Positions 10,585 through 17,983 of a stretch of 50,424 bases of DNA are shown here, piece by piece (the stretch's first letter is position 1; each line of letters opens with the position of its first letter). The DNA is taken from positions 1 to 50,424 of IMG/VR virus record IMGVR_UViG_3300045971_000210, one strand, 5' to 3'. The notes beneath the pieces were generated by a model. The model made no database searches. It saw only the letters and a list, made by a program, of their open reading frames with translations, and was not told the origin of the DNA. The translations under genes were made by a program, and so were the position numbers. The stretch is from a virus.

Positions 10585-10610
10585 AATAATGGGCTAACAA
10601 GCCCATTATT
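10585..10610. terminator. Bidirectional intrinsic terminator
   Basis: AATAATGGGCT (10585-10595) pairs with AGCCCATTATT (10600-10610) around AACA, followed by TTT on the plus strand and a T-rich tail on the minus strand. It sits exactly between two convergent genes, as expected for a shared terminator. Confidence 0.85.
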
Positions 10611-10615
10611 TTTGA

Positions 10616-11056
10616 CTATAAAATACGTTCTAACGTTTTAATTTTTGCGATCACTGTGGCGAACTTAAATGTACGCCATATTCCTGGGTGTAGCGGGCGA
10701 GGGTAATCGTCTAAGTTTACCCAGCAGTAACCACGATGCTCACCGTTCAGCACAGGCACAAACTCGTCCTCTACTGTAATAACGAACGTGTGATATTGGA
10801 AATCTTGATCAGTGCTGGTAAACGTTTCAAGTGGGATAATTTTGTTGTCATTGAGTGTAACTGATAGCTCTTCTTTGATTTCTCTAAACAATGCTTCAGT
10901 AACACGCTCGCCGTGCTCTATCTTACCGCCAGCCAGCCCCCACACGCCAGCATACTTGCGCCCGTTGCGGAGCAAAAACAGATACCTATGCGTTTTCTTG
11001 CTGTAGATTAACGCACCGACATTATTTTTTATAGAGCTGACAACACTATGGTCCAA
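10616..11056 (-). CDS. Nudix hydrolase
   Basis: A complete Nudix box is visible: GGKIEHGE, seven residues, then REIKEELSV, matching Gx5Ex7REUxEExGU with EE catalytic residues. Family members hydrolyse nucleoside diphosphates linked to another moiety (oxidised dNTPs, NDP-sugars, caps); the substrate cannot be read from this sequence. I prefer the TTG start at 11056 because GAGG lies 4 bases upstream and overlap with the gp15 gene is only 28 bases. An upstream in-frame ATG at 11116 would overlap gp15 by 88 bases. It is the last gene of the leftward gp14-gp15 unit, ending at the bidirectional terminator. Confidence 0.8.
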   Translation of the reverse strand: MDHSVVSSIKNNVGALIYSKKTHRYLFLLRNGRKYAGVWGLAGGKIEHGERVTEALFREIKEELSVTLNDNKIIPLETFTSTDQDFQYHTFVITVEDEFVPVLNGEHRGYCWVNLDDYPRPLHPGIWRTFKFATVIAKIKTLERIL

Positions 11057-12438
11057 TCTCCCTCTCTGTACTGGCCTTCTACTGATTTGCTCCACGACTG
11101 GGAATCTGGCATCCATTTGAATTGTAATCCGCTTCTTAAGTTTGTAGTGTATTTAACCTCGGTTTCAGCAGCCGCAGTAAAAGCAACAAACCATTTCGAA
11201 CCATCGAACTCAATAATGTCATTCTCTTTAGCAACTAAGTCACTGCCATCAGCACCGTGCCAAGCTTCCGCCGCCGTAACATTATCAACTGACCCGATAT
11301 CATTGAGGATCAAATAACGTGTACCTGCTAGTGCGTTGAGATAACTAGCCTCTACTGGCATTGCGTATGGGTCTATCACTGCGGTCACTGGTGCTAATGT
11401 ATTAGCGGGGGTAGTGTCAGCAATCTGGTTAAAAATCAACAATGTATCGTCAGTTGGATGCATGCTAACTGTGCCAACCACAGTGCTTCCGTTTGGTTGG
11501 TCTAATCTTAGCTGCGATATTCCGTCCTCTATACGTGCACCAAAGCGTTCAAACAGTGATTTCCACGAATACGTATCACCTACAGACAATGCAACCGTAT
11601 TAGCACTTGCTGAAACGATATTGTGTATGTCTATTAGGCGTACAGTGTTGCCCATATACAGTAAACCGTAGCTTAACGGAGTAAATACACGCCTTGCCAG
11701 CACAGTAGCATCGCCCATATCAGTGATTTCGTTAGTAATATTGCCATTAGCGTCGAGCACGTCAGCGATAATACGTTTGATAACACCCAACTGCTTGACC
11801 TTAGCGGGTAAGCTGATCCAAATTGGCAACTCAAACGTTAAGCCAGCAATATCTATAGTCGTAGCACCACCAGCAGGTATACTGCGTGAAGTCCAACTGC
11901 TTGATTGTAAGTAAATCGCGCTTAAACTTGTCCAGTCAATGTAGTTATCTGTGCTTTGTATTTCCAATGCGGGGTTAAACAGTGGAAGCATCTGTTCCAA
12001 TAACTGTAACTTTTGTGTAGTGTTACTTGTCCAAATATCCACCTTCAACGTCAGTTTGTACGGCACAGGCATAAAGCGCTCAACTGTAAAAGCATCGCCC
12101 TGCGTATTGCCCCATGTATCTGTAGCAGCATCGTATGAGCGTTCTCTGATGTTCATCTTGCTTACGTGGTAAGGTTCTTGAACACGCTGGCGGTCATAGT
12201 CCAGTGCGGATATGTAAACTGCGATACACGGCACAGTCGGAAGAGTATTCTCACTATTGCCCATAATAATGGAAGCCGCTTGAGAAGACGAATCGCCATA
12301 GATAACTGGTACTTGCTGCAATGCGGTATTTCCGTTGTGATCTTGCCCGAATTCTACCTGAAACCGGCTCATTATGCGTACAAATTGTATGATAAAGCGA
12401 CGAATTTGCCCTGAATATGTAAATGTGTTAAGTGACAT
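11029..12438 (-). CDS. 15: Tail sheath stabiliser/tail completion protein, gp15-like
   Basis: 469 residues. The N-terminal part follows the T4 gp15 pattern: a SGQIRRFIIQFVRIMSRFQV opening (T4 gp15 also opens with an FRRY and sub-unit-packing helix), VPVIYGDSS, TLPTVPCIAVYISALDYD, then PVPYKLTLKVDIWT with LLEQMLPLFNPALEI, and a FELPIWI segment. In T4, gp15 forms the hexamer that caps the tail tube and sheath and docks to gp14/gp13 of the neck. This protein is much longer than T4 gp15 (about 270 residues), with a C-terminal extension from about residue 230 of unknown role. It lies 9 bases downstream of the gp14-like gene and is probably co-transcribed with it. Confidence 0.75.
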   Translation of the reverse strand: MSLNTFTYSGQIRRFIIQFVRIMSRFQVEFGQDHNGNTALQQVPVIYGDSSSQAASIIMGNSENTLPTVPCIAVYISALDYDRQRVQEPYHVSKMNIRERSYDAATDTWGNTQGDAFTVERFMPVPYKLTLKVDIWTSNTTQKLQLLEQMLPLFNPALEIQSTDNYIDWTSLSAIYLQSSSWTSRSIPAGGATTIDIAGLTFELPIWISLPAKVKQLGVIKRIIADVLDANGNITNEITDMGDATVLARRVFTPLSYGLLYMGNTVRLIDIHNIVSASANTVALSVGDTYSWKSLFERFGARIEDGISQLRLDQPNGSTVVGTVSMHPTDDTLLIFNQIADTTPANTLAPVTAVIDPYAMPVEASYLNALAGTRYLILNDIGSVDNVTAAEAWHGADGSDLVAKENDIIEFDGSKWFVAFTAAAETEVKYTTNLRSGLQFKWMPDSQSWSKSVEGQYREGDWTIVLSAL

Positions 12439-12446
12439 GTGAAACC

Positions 12447-13592
12447 TTAATAATCAGCCTTAGGACGCAACGCATGTGAAAGCGGCTGGCTTTCGTTTAT
12501 AACGTCACCATTGCTTAACGTATGTGTTCTTGGGTTGTTAGCAAAACTGTTACGCAATGTTTCATTACCTACATCGCCAGCAGTCAAGTTAGTGCGTACA
12601 TTGTCCTCGACCTTAATCCACTTGCTACCACTAAATCTAAATAGTCGGTTCGGCAAGTAATCTAAACGCAATGCATAATCGCCCTGTGCTGGGTTTGCTG
12701 GAAACGATACCCCTGCGGTTACAGGCATTCCGTTTGGTGCTAACCCGTCCCCTGATAAGTAACCCGCTGGGTTCTGTGCTGTGACAGGATTAAACGTTTG
12801 CCCTGTATTTCTTGCTATTTCATCTTTTATATCAGCACGTGGCGAGTAAATTTTGCTTACATCGTACCCGCTCTTTGGTACATCTGCTTCAGCCTGCGTA
12901 ATGATAGCTTCGTTAATGTTGATGTACTTGTTATACGTGCTCATTATGTCTTGTAACGGCGTTGGCGGGTTCAACGTGGTACCCATTGGGCCGCTATTGT
13001 TAGCAACCGTTATAGTTTTCAGTATGTCCTTGTACTCTTGGCTGTCAACAAGTGGGTTCAACTTAGCACGCCACAAGTGCGGGTACCACGTTGGGCTAAA
13101 ACCCTCGCTTGCCCACGAGCAATCACCCACAACGTAGTAACGTTTTAGTGCTGCGGGCAAATCATTCAATGCATCGTAGTCCTTCAAGTGCATCAACTCA
13201 AGCACATCACCGTTCATAATCTTGCGACCAATCTGCGCAATCATGTCGTTATAATGGAACGTCATGATCACTGTGCCGGTTTGTAAAAAAATGCCAAACT
13301 GTGTTAGGTCAAAATCGTTGTCACTGCGCTGATAAATGCCACGCATGATGTAAACGTCGGGGTCGTATTTGCGATCGCGATTTTCCAAAAACAAGATGTC
13401 TTGGATGTTAGTTGGGCTTTGACCACTGTAAATTGGCTGGGTAGCATCGCCCGTTGTCCCTGATGTGCCAGGACCTAAATATTTGTGCAGTGCGACACCC
13501 GTGCCACCAGCAACGTACATTTCGGCGACCTGCCTATCGATCCATCGAAAATCCGCCCCTTTTTCTGGTTTCCACATGCTAATTCGTGCCAT
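12447..13592 (-). CDS. 14: Neck protein, gp14-like
   Basis: 381 residues. Features shared with T4 gp14-type neck proteins are DILFLENRDRKYDPDVYIMR, an FGIFLQTGTVIMTF strand pair, and a DVLELMHLKD segment followed by YYVVGDCSWASEGFSPTWYP. These set up the loader interface on which gp15-capped tails dock. The C-terminal 150 residues are a lower-complexity extension with an FPANPAQGDYALRLDYLPNR module also seen in structural decoration domains. GAGGGG lies just before the start, and a late promoter (13611-13618) sits upstream. Position beside gp15 and near gp13 supports the assignment; sequence similarity to T4 itself is weak. Confidence 0.7.
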   Translation of the reverse strand: MARISMWKPEKGADFRWIDRQVAEMYVAGGTGVALHKYLGPGTSGTTGDATQPIYSGQSPTNIQDILFLENRDRKYDPDVYIMRGIYQRSDNDFDLTQFGIFLQTGTVIMTFHYNDMIAQIGRKIMNGDVLELMHLKDYDALNDLPAALKRYYVVGDCSWASEGFSPTWYPHLWRAKLNPLVDSQEYKDILKTITVANNSGPMGTTLNPPTPLQDIMSTYNKYININEAIITQAEADVPKSGYDVSKIYSPRADIKDEIARNTGQTFNPVTAQNPAGYLSGDGLAPNGMPVTAGVSFPANPAQGDYALRLDYLPNRLFRFSGSKWIKVEDNVRTNLTAGDVGNETLRNSFANNPRTHTLSNGDVINESQPLSHALRPKADY

Positions 13593-13610
13593 TTTATCCC
13601 CTCAGTGTGG

Positions 13611-13618
13611 TATTTATC
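13611..13618 (-). promoter_or_regulatory. Late promoter for gp14-gp15 (GATAAATA, leftward)
   Basis: The plus strand reads TATTTATC, i.e. GATAAATA on the minus strand, 18 bases before the gp14 ATG with a good GAGGGG ribosome site in between. Confidence 0.65.
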
Positions 13619-13629
13619 TATTTTTTCTG

Positions 13630-13658
13630 TTGACAGTCACATGAAATGAGTGTATAAT
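13630..13658 (+). promoter_or_regulatory. Consensus sigma70 promoter (TTGACA-N17-TATAAT)
   Basis: TTGACA at 13630-13635 and TATAAT at 13653-13658 with a 17-base spacer is a perfect host-type promoter, expected to be read immediately after infection. The predicted start is about 13665. Confidence 0.85.
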
Positions 13659-13682
13659 ACCCACATGGAAGTGAAAAATAGC

Positions 13683-13943
13683 ATGGATTGGGCAATAACT
13701 AAAGCAAATTTGTTAGTAAGCCTTAATAAGGCGACTGACGATAATTTCGCAAACAGGCAGCAAGCCACCAAATTATTGCGGCGAATTGAGGGTAAAGTTC
13801 GTCACTTGTCGTATGCAGAGCTAAATTCACGACGCCACAATATTGGCGCAAACTTGCGAAACGTGCAAGAAGCAACAATGGAAGTAAATAAAGAGATTCA
13901 CGATTTAGAGAATTGGCTTTTATTGTTAATGTTATCGAAGTAA
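13683..13943 (+). CDS. Small hypothetical protein, early unit gene 1
   Basis: Starting at ATG 13683 the protein is 86 residues (MDWAITKANLLVSL...), soluble, rich in charged residues and predicted helical. A second ATG lies at 13665, exactly where transcription from the perfect sigma70 promoter should begin, so that start would be leaderless. I prefer 13683 because GGAAGTGA then acts as ribosome site. The family is not recognised. It precedes the 396-residue protein by 12 bases and shares its promoter. Strong host-type promotion suggests an early role, unlike the late neck genes on either side. Confidence 0.6.
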   Translation: MDWAITKANLLVSLNKATDDNFANRQQATKLLRRIEGKVRHLSYAELNSRRHNIGANLRNVQEATMEVNKEIHDLENWLLLLMLSK

Positions 13944-13955
13944 ACGGAGTAAAAA

Positions 13956-15146
13956 ATGGTCACAGCAGCCGGTGTCAAGATTAAAGTTAAAGCAAAAACA
14001 AAACGCGAGCCAAACGCAAAACTGGGCGCACTTGGCGAGCCAATTTGGGACGCTGACAGGGCAATTTGCTTTGAAGACGCAGAGTACGATCACTATTTGC
14101 GCAAGAGCTTGAATTACTACAATTACAACTTTACGCAAAAGGACTTGAAAAAGTATGTAGCGGTGTGGATGCACGAGAATGCCAAATGGGGCAAGGAAGA
14201 GCTCGCAGCATACGCTGACACTGAACCCACAAAAACATCGATGACGCTTTGCGGCGTTGTTAAAGCAGCAGGCATGGGCATGCCAATCCGCGAAAAGGAC
14301 AAAAAGTACCTGATTAGCGAAATGAACGCCGTAATTGCGCCTGTACTTGCTGAGCACAAAGCAGCAGCAGAAGCAGCAAAGCTGATTGCCAAGGTTAAGG
14401 GGCAAACAGTGTATGCAGCACCTACAATCCAGGACCGTCTCGCTGAGAAAACAGCAGAGGTGATTGGCGAGATTGAAGGGCAAGTTGACAACATTTTTGC
14501 TAACAAGCCCATGGACTTCAAAATCTACGACTTCCTTACAACTAAGGGCGTAGCACAGTCGCAAATTGGCAAAATCCGCGCAGTGTTTCAACGGCAGATT
14601 GAAGAAATCACAGCATACGTTGGGGGCAAGGACGCTCAACTGAAGGAAGCATACGCACATTTGAAGAAAGCAGACTTGAAGCGCATTGGCGACTTTTACG
14701 TTAAGCTGATGGCTGATTTGGATAGCTATACGCAAGTTAAAAAGGCTGTGAAAAAAGCCCGCGTCAAGAAAGCAGTGCCAGCAGTGAAGCTGGTGAACAA
14801 GGTTAAGTACATGAAAGAGGACAAAGCACTCAAGATTGTGTCCATTAACCCAGCGCACATTGTTGGCGCTAAGGAACTGTGGTGCTTTGACACTAAGACC
14901 CGCAAGCTGATACACTATGTTGCTGATCAGTATGCGCTGGAGTTAAGTGTGAAAGGCACAACGATCCAAGGCTTTGACACTACGAAAAGCATTGCTAAGA
15001 CACTGCGTAAGCCTGAAGTTTCTTTACATGAATTTATGAAAACTAGCAAAATTCAGCGCAGGACTTACATGCAGCAAATTAAAGCAGTTGAGGTGCGAGC
15101 TACCGGCAGGCTAAATGAAAATCAGTTATTGATCAGGGTTGACTAA
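13956..15146 (+). CDS. Conserved hypothetical phage protein with basic linker, early unit gene 2
   Basis: 396 residues, preceded by CGGAG about 8 bases before ATG. The N-terminus is Lys-rich (VKIKVKAKTKREPN). The middle is helical, with YFVKL-type segments and HLKKADLKRIGDFYVKLM, followed by a very basic linker KKAVKKARVKKA and a globular end containing SINPAHIVGAKELWCFDTKT, KGTTIQGFD, KTLRKPEVSL. The C-terminal block is one I recognise as widespread in aquatic T4-like phages without known function. Basic charge suggests nucleic-acid or ribosome contact, but this is inference. Its 3' end overlaps by 21 bases with the convergent GIY-YIG gene. Confidence 0.65.
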   Translation: MVTAAGVKIKVKAKTKREPNAKLGALGEPIWDADRAICFEDAEYDHYLRKSLNYYNYNFTQKDLKKYVAVWMHENAKWGKEELAAYADTEPTKTSMTLCGVVKAAGMGMPIREKDKKYLISEMNAVIAPVLAEHKAAAEAAKLIAKVKGQTVYAAPTIQDRLAEKTAEVIGEIEGQVDNIFANKPMDFKIYDFLTTKGVAQSQIGKIRAVFQRQIEEITAYVGGKDAQLKEAYAHLKKADLKRIGDFYVKLMADLDSYTQVKKAVKKARVKKAVPAVKLVNKVKYMKEDKALKIVSINPAHIVGAKELWCFDTKTRKLIHYVADQYALELSVKGTTIQGFDTTKSIAKTLRKPEVSLHEFMKTSKIQRRTYMQQIKAVEVRATGRLNENQLLIRVD

Positions 15147-15824
15147 CTGCCAGCCCAAGGATGATTTAATTCTACCGCGTATTAAGTTGCTTACGTTGCC
15201 GCGGCGTAACCCAAATGATTTAACCATATCATCCTGTGTCATTGAAACTCGAACTGAGGTAGATACATGTTCAAAGCAATACACAGTGTGGTTATACAAT
15301 GGATTATTCTTGCCCTTACGTTTATTTGAAATTTCTGGGGTTAACATCGGATTATAGATATTCTTTTTGTGCTCAGCAGATTTTGCTTTGCCCTTGAGTT
15401 TACTTGAAATTTTGTCCCTGTATTCTTGATTATTCATTGGGTTATTTTGAATCATGCGTATTCTATGTTTGGGATCTTTCATACAGTTATTGGCACTAGC
15501 TAACGCTCTGTATTCTGGCAATTTCATATGGAGCCCGCTACTAGGATAAGCGCCACCGTCACCCGTTTCAAATTTTAAATTTGCCCACGCATGATCTTCA
15601 ACTACATTAAACAATTTGCTGTAATAAATGCCCCATTCTTTAACTTCAGCGGCAGTTTCACACTCGCGCAGTATTTCAGTGTCAAAGTAATACCCATGAA
15701 CTTTTAAGTGATTAGTCCACCGTGTCCCAGATCCAGGGTATTTTATGGGATTTTTAGCTTTGGTTTTTCCAAGATATTTTAATCCAGTTATCTTGTGAGT
15801 TTTAACATACAAATAAATACACAT
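15126..15824 (-). CDS. GIY-YIG homing endonuclease (Seg-like)
   Basis: 232 residues. The N-terminus carries a diverged GIY-YIG core (IYLYVKTHKITGLKYLGKT; usual order GIY then YIG) followed by conserved Arg/Glu positions of a small nuclease. Downstream are NUMOD3-like DNA-binding segments (MNNQEYRDKISSKLKGKAKS, NPMLTPEISNKRKGKNNPLY) and a NUMOD1-like C-terminus (VSMTQDDMVKSFGLRRGNVS then LIRGRIKSSLGWQLV). Such free-standing endonucleases cut intron-less alleles and spread by recombination. It sits between the early unit and gp13, transcribed leftward from its own late promoter through a conserved leader shared with two other GIY-YIG genes. Confidence 0.85.
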   Translation of the reverse strand: MCIYLYVKTHKITGLKYLGKTKAKNPIKYPGSGTRWTNHLKVHGYYFDTEILRECETAAEVKEWGIYYSKLFNVVEDHAWANLKFETGDGGAYPSSGLHMKLPEYRALASANNCMKDPKHRIRMIQNNPMNNQEYRDKISSKLKGKAKSAEHKKNIYNPMLTPEISNKRKGKNNPLYNHTVYCFEHVSTSVRVSMTQDDMVKSFGLRRGNVSNLIRGRIKSSLGWQLVNPDQ

Positions 15825-15882
15825 GCTGATTGTCTCCTACGACATTAGAGTATCTGGGCCGGCAAGCCGCGAGATACACTAG
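15825..15882 (-). promoter_or_regulatory. Conserved hairpin leader of GIY-YIG gene (copy A)
   Basis: On the minus strand the 5' leader holds GTATCT...AGATAC (plus-strand 15850-15855 with 15872-15877) closing an inner CGGC..GCCG hairpin, then CTCTAATGTCG and AGGAGACAATCAGC right before the ATG. Two other GIY-YIG genes (39380 and 48212) carry the same arrangement. Confidence 0.75.
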
Positions 15883-15896
15883 TATTTAGCTAAATA
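15883..15896. promoter_or_regulatory. Palindromic divergent late promoter (TATTTAGCTAAATA)
   Basis: The 14-base sequence is a perfect palindrome. Rightward it gives GCTAAATA 20 bases upstream of gp13. Leftward it gives the same octamer upstream of the GIY-YIG leader. Late promoters in this phage include NCTAAATA as well as NATAAATA, e.g. before the tail tube gene. Confidence 0.6.
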
Positions 15897-15915
15897 TGTT
15901 AAAGGACTTAAAATA

Positions 15916-16698
15916 ATGAGCACCACCATTGCCAACTCAATAGAGGGTTTAGACACTCTAATAGATAAAAAAACAGACATTATTGACTATATCAAGTTGC
16001 GACTTGGTCATCAAATGGTTGATGTAGAGCTGGACAAAGAGCACTACGACATGGCTATAAAGCAAGCGTTAGTCCGTTATCGCAGTCGCACAGAGCACTC
16101 AGTTGAGGAATCATACGCATTCTTAGAGTTGCTTGCTGATACACAAGAATACATCCTGCCAAAAGAGATTACGTCGGTTCGCCAAATATTCCGTCGCGGG
16201 GTTGGCGGCCTTTCCAATGCGTCACAGTTTGAGCCATTCAGTTCAGGCTTCCTTAACACTTACATGCTGGTTGCTGGCCGTGTTGGCGGGCTTACAAACT
16301 ACGAGTTATTTGTTGACTACCAAAAGTTAACCATGACAATGTTTGGCGGTTACATTAACTTTACGTTCAACGAGTCAACGAAAAAACTTACGATCCAGCG
16401 TAAAATGACGGGTGCAAGCGAAAGCGTTTTGCTATGGGTTTATAACTACAAGCCAGATCAAGTTATTTTGAACGATACACGCTCATTCCCATGGATACAA
16501 GACTACGCATACAGCATGGCAAAGCACATGTTGGGCGAAGCAAGGGAAAAGTTCGCAACAATCTCTGGGCCACAAGGCGGGTCATCGCTTAACGGCACTG
16601 CGTTAAAAACAGAAGCAAAAGAGGAAATGGCATCACTGATGGACGACTTAGGCAAATACAGTGATGGCTCTACGCCTCTTACTTTCGTTATAGGATAA
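15916..16698 (+). CDS. 13: Neck/head-completion protein, gp13-like
   Basis: 260 residues. Key stretches are DTLIDKKTDIIDYIKLRLGH and VDVELDKEHYDMAIKQALVR near the N-terminus, then LPKEITSVRQIFRRGVGG, a middle beta part, and FPWIQDYAYSMAKHMLGEAR with a helical end KEEMASLMDDL. This layout matches gp13-type neck proteins of aquatic T4-like phages, which bind the portal after DNA packaging and recruit gp14 and the tail. T4 gp13 is about 309 residues, so length is near. Its gp14 and gp15 partners are encoded on the opposite strand 2.3 kb away, separated by an early unit and a homing endonuclease. TTAAAGGAC gives the ribosome site. Confidence 0.7.
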   Translation: MSTTIANSIEGLDTLIDKKTDIIDYIKLRLGHQMVDVELDKEHYDMAIKQALVRYRSRTEHSVEESYAFLELLADTQEYILPKEITSVRQIFRRGVGGLSNASQFEPFSSGFLNTYMLVAGRVGGLTNYELFVDYQKLTMTMFGGYINFTFNESTKKLTIQRKMTGASESVLLWVYNYKPDQVILNDTRSFPWIQDYAYSMAKHMLGEAREKFATISGPQGGSSLNGTALKTEAKEEMASLMDDLGKYSDGSTPLTFVIG

Positions 16699-16710
16699 CT
16701 TGGATGATAG

Positions 16711-16718
16711 GATAAATA
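16711..16718 (+). promoter_or_regulatory. Late promoter motif GATAAATA 5 bases before an HNH gene
   Basis: GATAAATA followed by ATAGT then ATG. This places the predicted transcript start at or just inside the start codon, like the N4-spaced cases elsewhere. Confidence 0.5.
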
Positions 16719-16723
16719 ATAGT

Positions 16724-17533
16724 ATGAAAACTATTATTTTAGATATAATCAACTCAGATACGAGCTATAACAAATCAGCATTAAAGATGCTGAAGCGAAC
16801 TAACCCTGAATTATGGGGTAAAATACTTGAAGTAACATCATTTCTGCCAATGGATTCGTTACCCAAACAACGATGCTGGCATATTATAAACGATATTTAC
16901 ACTCGGCCCGTTTGCCCTGTGACGGGAGAACTTGTAAAATGGAATGAGAATAGATATCTTAGCACCGCAAATAGAAGAGCAAAACAACTCCACAAATGGG
17001 CCAATGGCGATTATTTAACGATGAATAATGAGGATGGGAAAGAGTCTCGGCGTCAAGGGAATCTATTAGCAGTAGCTAACGGTAGAAAATATAGAGGTAA
17101 AGAAACTTATACAGAAGATCAGAAAGAAAAGCAACGCAATACATTTTTACAGAAATATGGAGTTGATAATCCAAGTAAAGCACTGGTCGTAAGAAAGAAG
17201 ATATATGAGGCAGGATTAGCGAGAGGTAATACACCAAAACATCTTAAAGAGTCAAGGCAGGTATATCAAGAAGCAGTATACGCAATGACAAAAATAAGCT
17301 GGAGAGAGCATTTTGATAAAATAAATCCGTTGAGGATCAATCGCACTGAAAATTCTCTTGACCATATTTACAGCGTTCAGCAAGGATTTAACGACAACAT
17401 ACCACCTTACATAATAGGGCATTGGACAAATCTTAGAATGTTAACGTTGCCAGAAAACTCGTCAAAGGGAATGCGGTGCGATAAAACACAAGACCAACTG
17501 TTTGAAGATTTCTTCTCAACTATAGATAAATAG
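16724..17533 (+). CDS. HNH-family homing endonuclease
   Basis: The ATG at 16724 (269 residues) is preferred over a TTG at 16700. The N-terminal half contains CWHIINDIYTRPVCPVTGE, and then a NUMOD-like block NTFLQKYGVDNPSKALVVRK. The C-terminal nuclease core reads NSLDHIYSVQQGFNDNIPPY, then a WTNLRMLTLPENSSKGMRC motif; His of SLDHIYS and the Asn pair fit a divergent HNH site. I know this combination from free-standing homing endonucleases of T4-like phages. It lies between gp13 and a MRAKEFI protein, with 26 bases after gp13. A late-promoter octamer precedes it. Confidence 0.75.
   Translation: MKTIILDIINSDTSYNKSALKMLKRTNPELWGKILEVTSFLPMDSLPKQRCWHIINDIYTRPVCPVTGELVKWNENRYLSTANRRAKQLHKWANGDYLTMNNEDGKESRRQGNLLAVANGRKYRGKETYTEDQKEKQRNTFLQKYGVDNPSKALVVRKKIYEAGLARGNTPKHLKESRQVYQEAVYAMTKISWREHFDKINPLRINRTENSLDHIYSVQQGFNDNIPPYIIGHWTNLRMLTLPENSSKGMRCDKTQDQLFEDFFSTIDK
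17525..17532 (+). promoter_or_regulatory. Late promoter motif GATAAATA before MRAKEFI gene
   Basis: The motif overlaps the stop codon of the HNH gene and lies 18 bases before the ATG of the next gene. Confidence 0.55.
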
Positions 17534-17550
17534 TTGATGAGAAATATAAA

Positions 17551-17928
17551 ATGAGAGCCAAAGAATTCATTAAAGAAAGTTCCATTGCTGACGGTGTAGC
17601 GAGAGCATTACCATCAACGTATGTGCTGCCAGAGCTAAGAAGCCAAGATGCTTATACACAATACAGATTTGGCATGGCATTGGCGAGTGCACGGGCTAAA
17701 GCAAAAGGTGAAGTCTCAGACTTCACCGACGAAAGTTCTTTTGGCGAGAATATGGTAGTGGTCGCAAGATCCAAAGAGGAAGAGGAAACTTTGACCATGG
17801 CATTATCACTATACGGCAAAGATAACTCAAAACGGTTAATATCTACGCCAAAATCTCAAGAGCCAAAAGACACGCAAACCAAATCCCCTATGGTTGCGGC
17901 CAAACGCATTCAGCCAAAACAGTCATAA
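17551..17928 (+). CDS. MRAKEFI-type small protein, candidate packaged protein
   Basis: 125 residues. The N-terminus MRAKEFIKESS resembles the capsid-targeting leader of T4 internal proteins (MKTYQEFIAEA; cleavage after Glu by the gp21 protease). The body contains YTQYRFGMALASARA, ESSFGENMVVVARSKEEEET and LISTPKSQEPKDTQTKSPMV. This is a family found repeatedly in aquatic T4-like phages without known function. A shorter paralogue lies at 34228 with the same leader and a matching YRLGMAMA block and C-terminus. Located between homing endonuclease and dNMP kinase. Targeting to the prohead is an inference from the leader. Confidence 0.7.
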   Translation: MRAKEFIKESSIADGVARALPSTYVLPELRSQDAYTQYRFGMALASARAKAKGEVSDFTDESSFGENMVVVARSKEEEETLTMALSLYGKDNSKRLISTPKSQEPKDTQTKSPMVAAKRIQPKQS

Positions 17929-17931
17929 AAG

Positions 17932-17960
17932 TTGATTTTGCTTGTATGCTTTTATATAAT
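17932..17960 (+). promoter_or_regulatory. Sigma70 promoter with dyad over the -10 (dNMP kinase)
   Basis: TTGATT (17932-17937), 17-base spacer, TATAAT (17955-17960). GTATGCT (17944-17950) and AGCATAC (17963-17969) form a perfect inverted repeat flanking the -10, which could be an operator. Confidence 0.75.
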
Positions 17961-17983
17961 AGAGCATACACGTGAGGTAAAGC

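Noticed and set aside
11056-11116. Longer N-terminus of the Nudix gene
   Set aside because: It would overlap the gp15 gene by 88 bases and adds residues not needed by the Nudix fold; the TTG at 11056 has a ribosome site.
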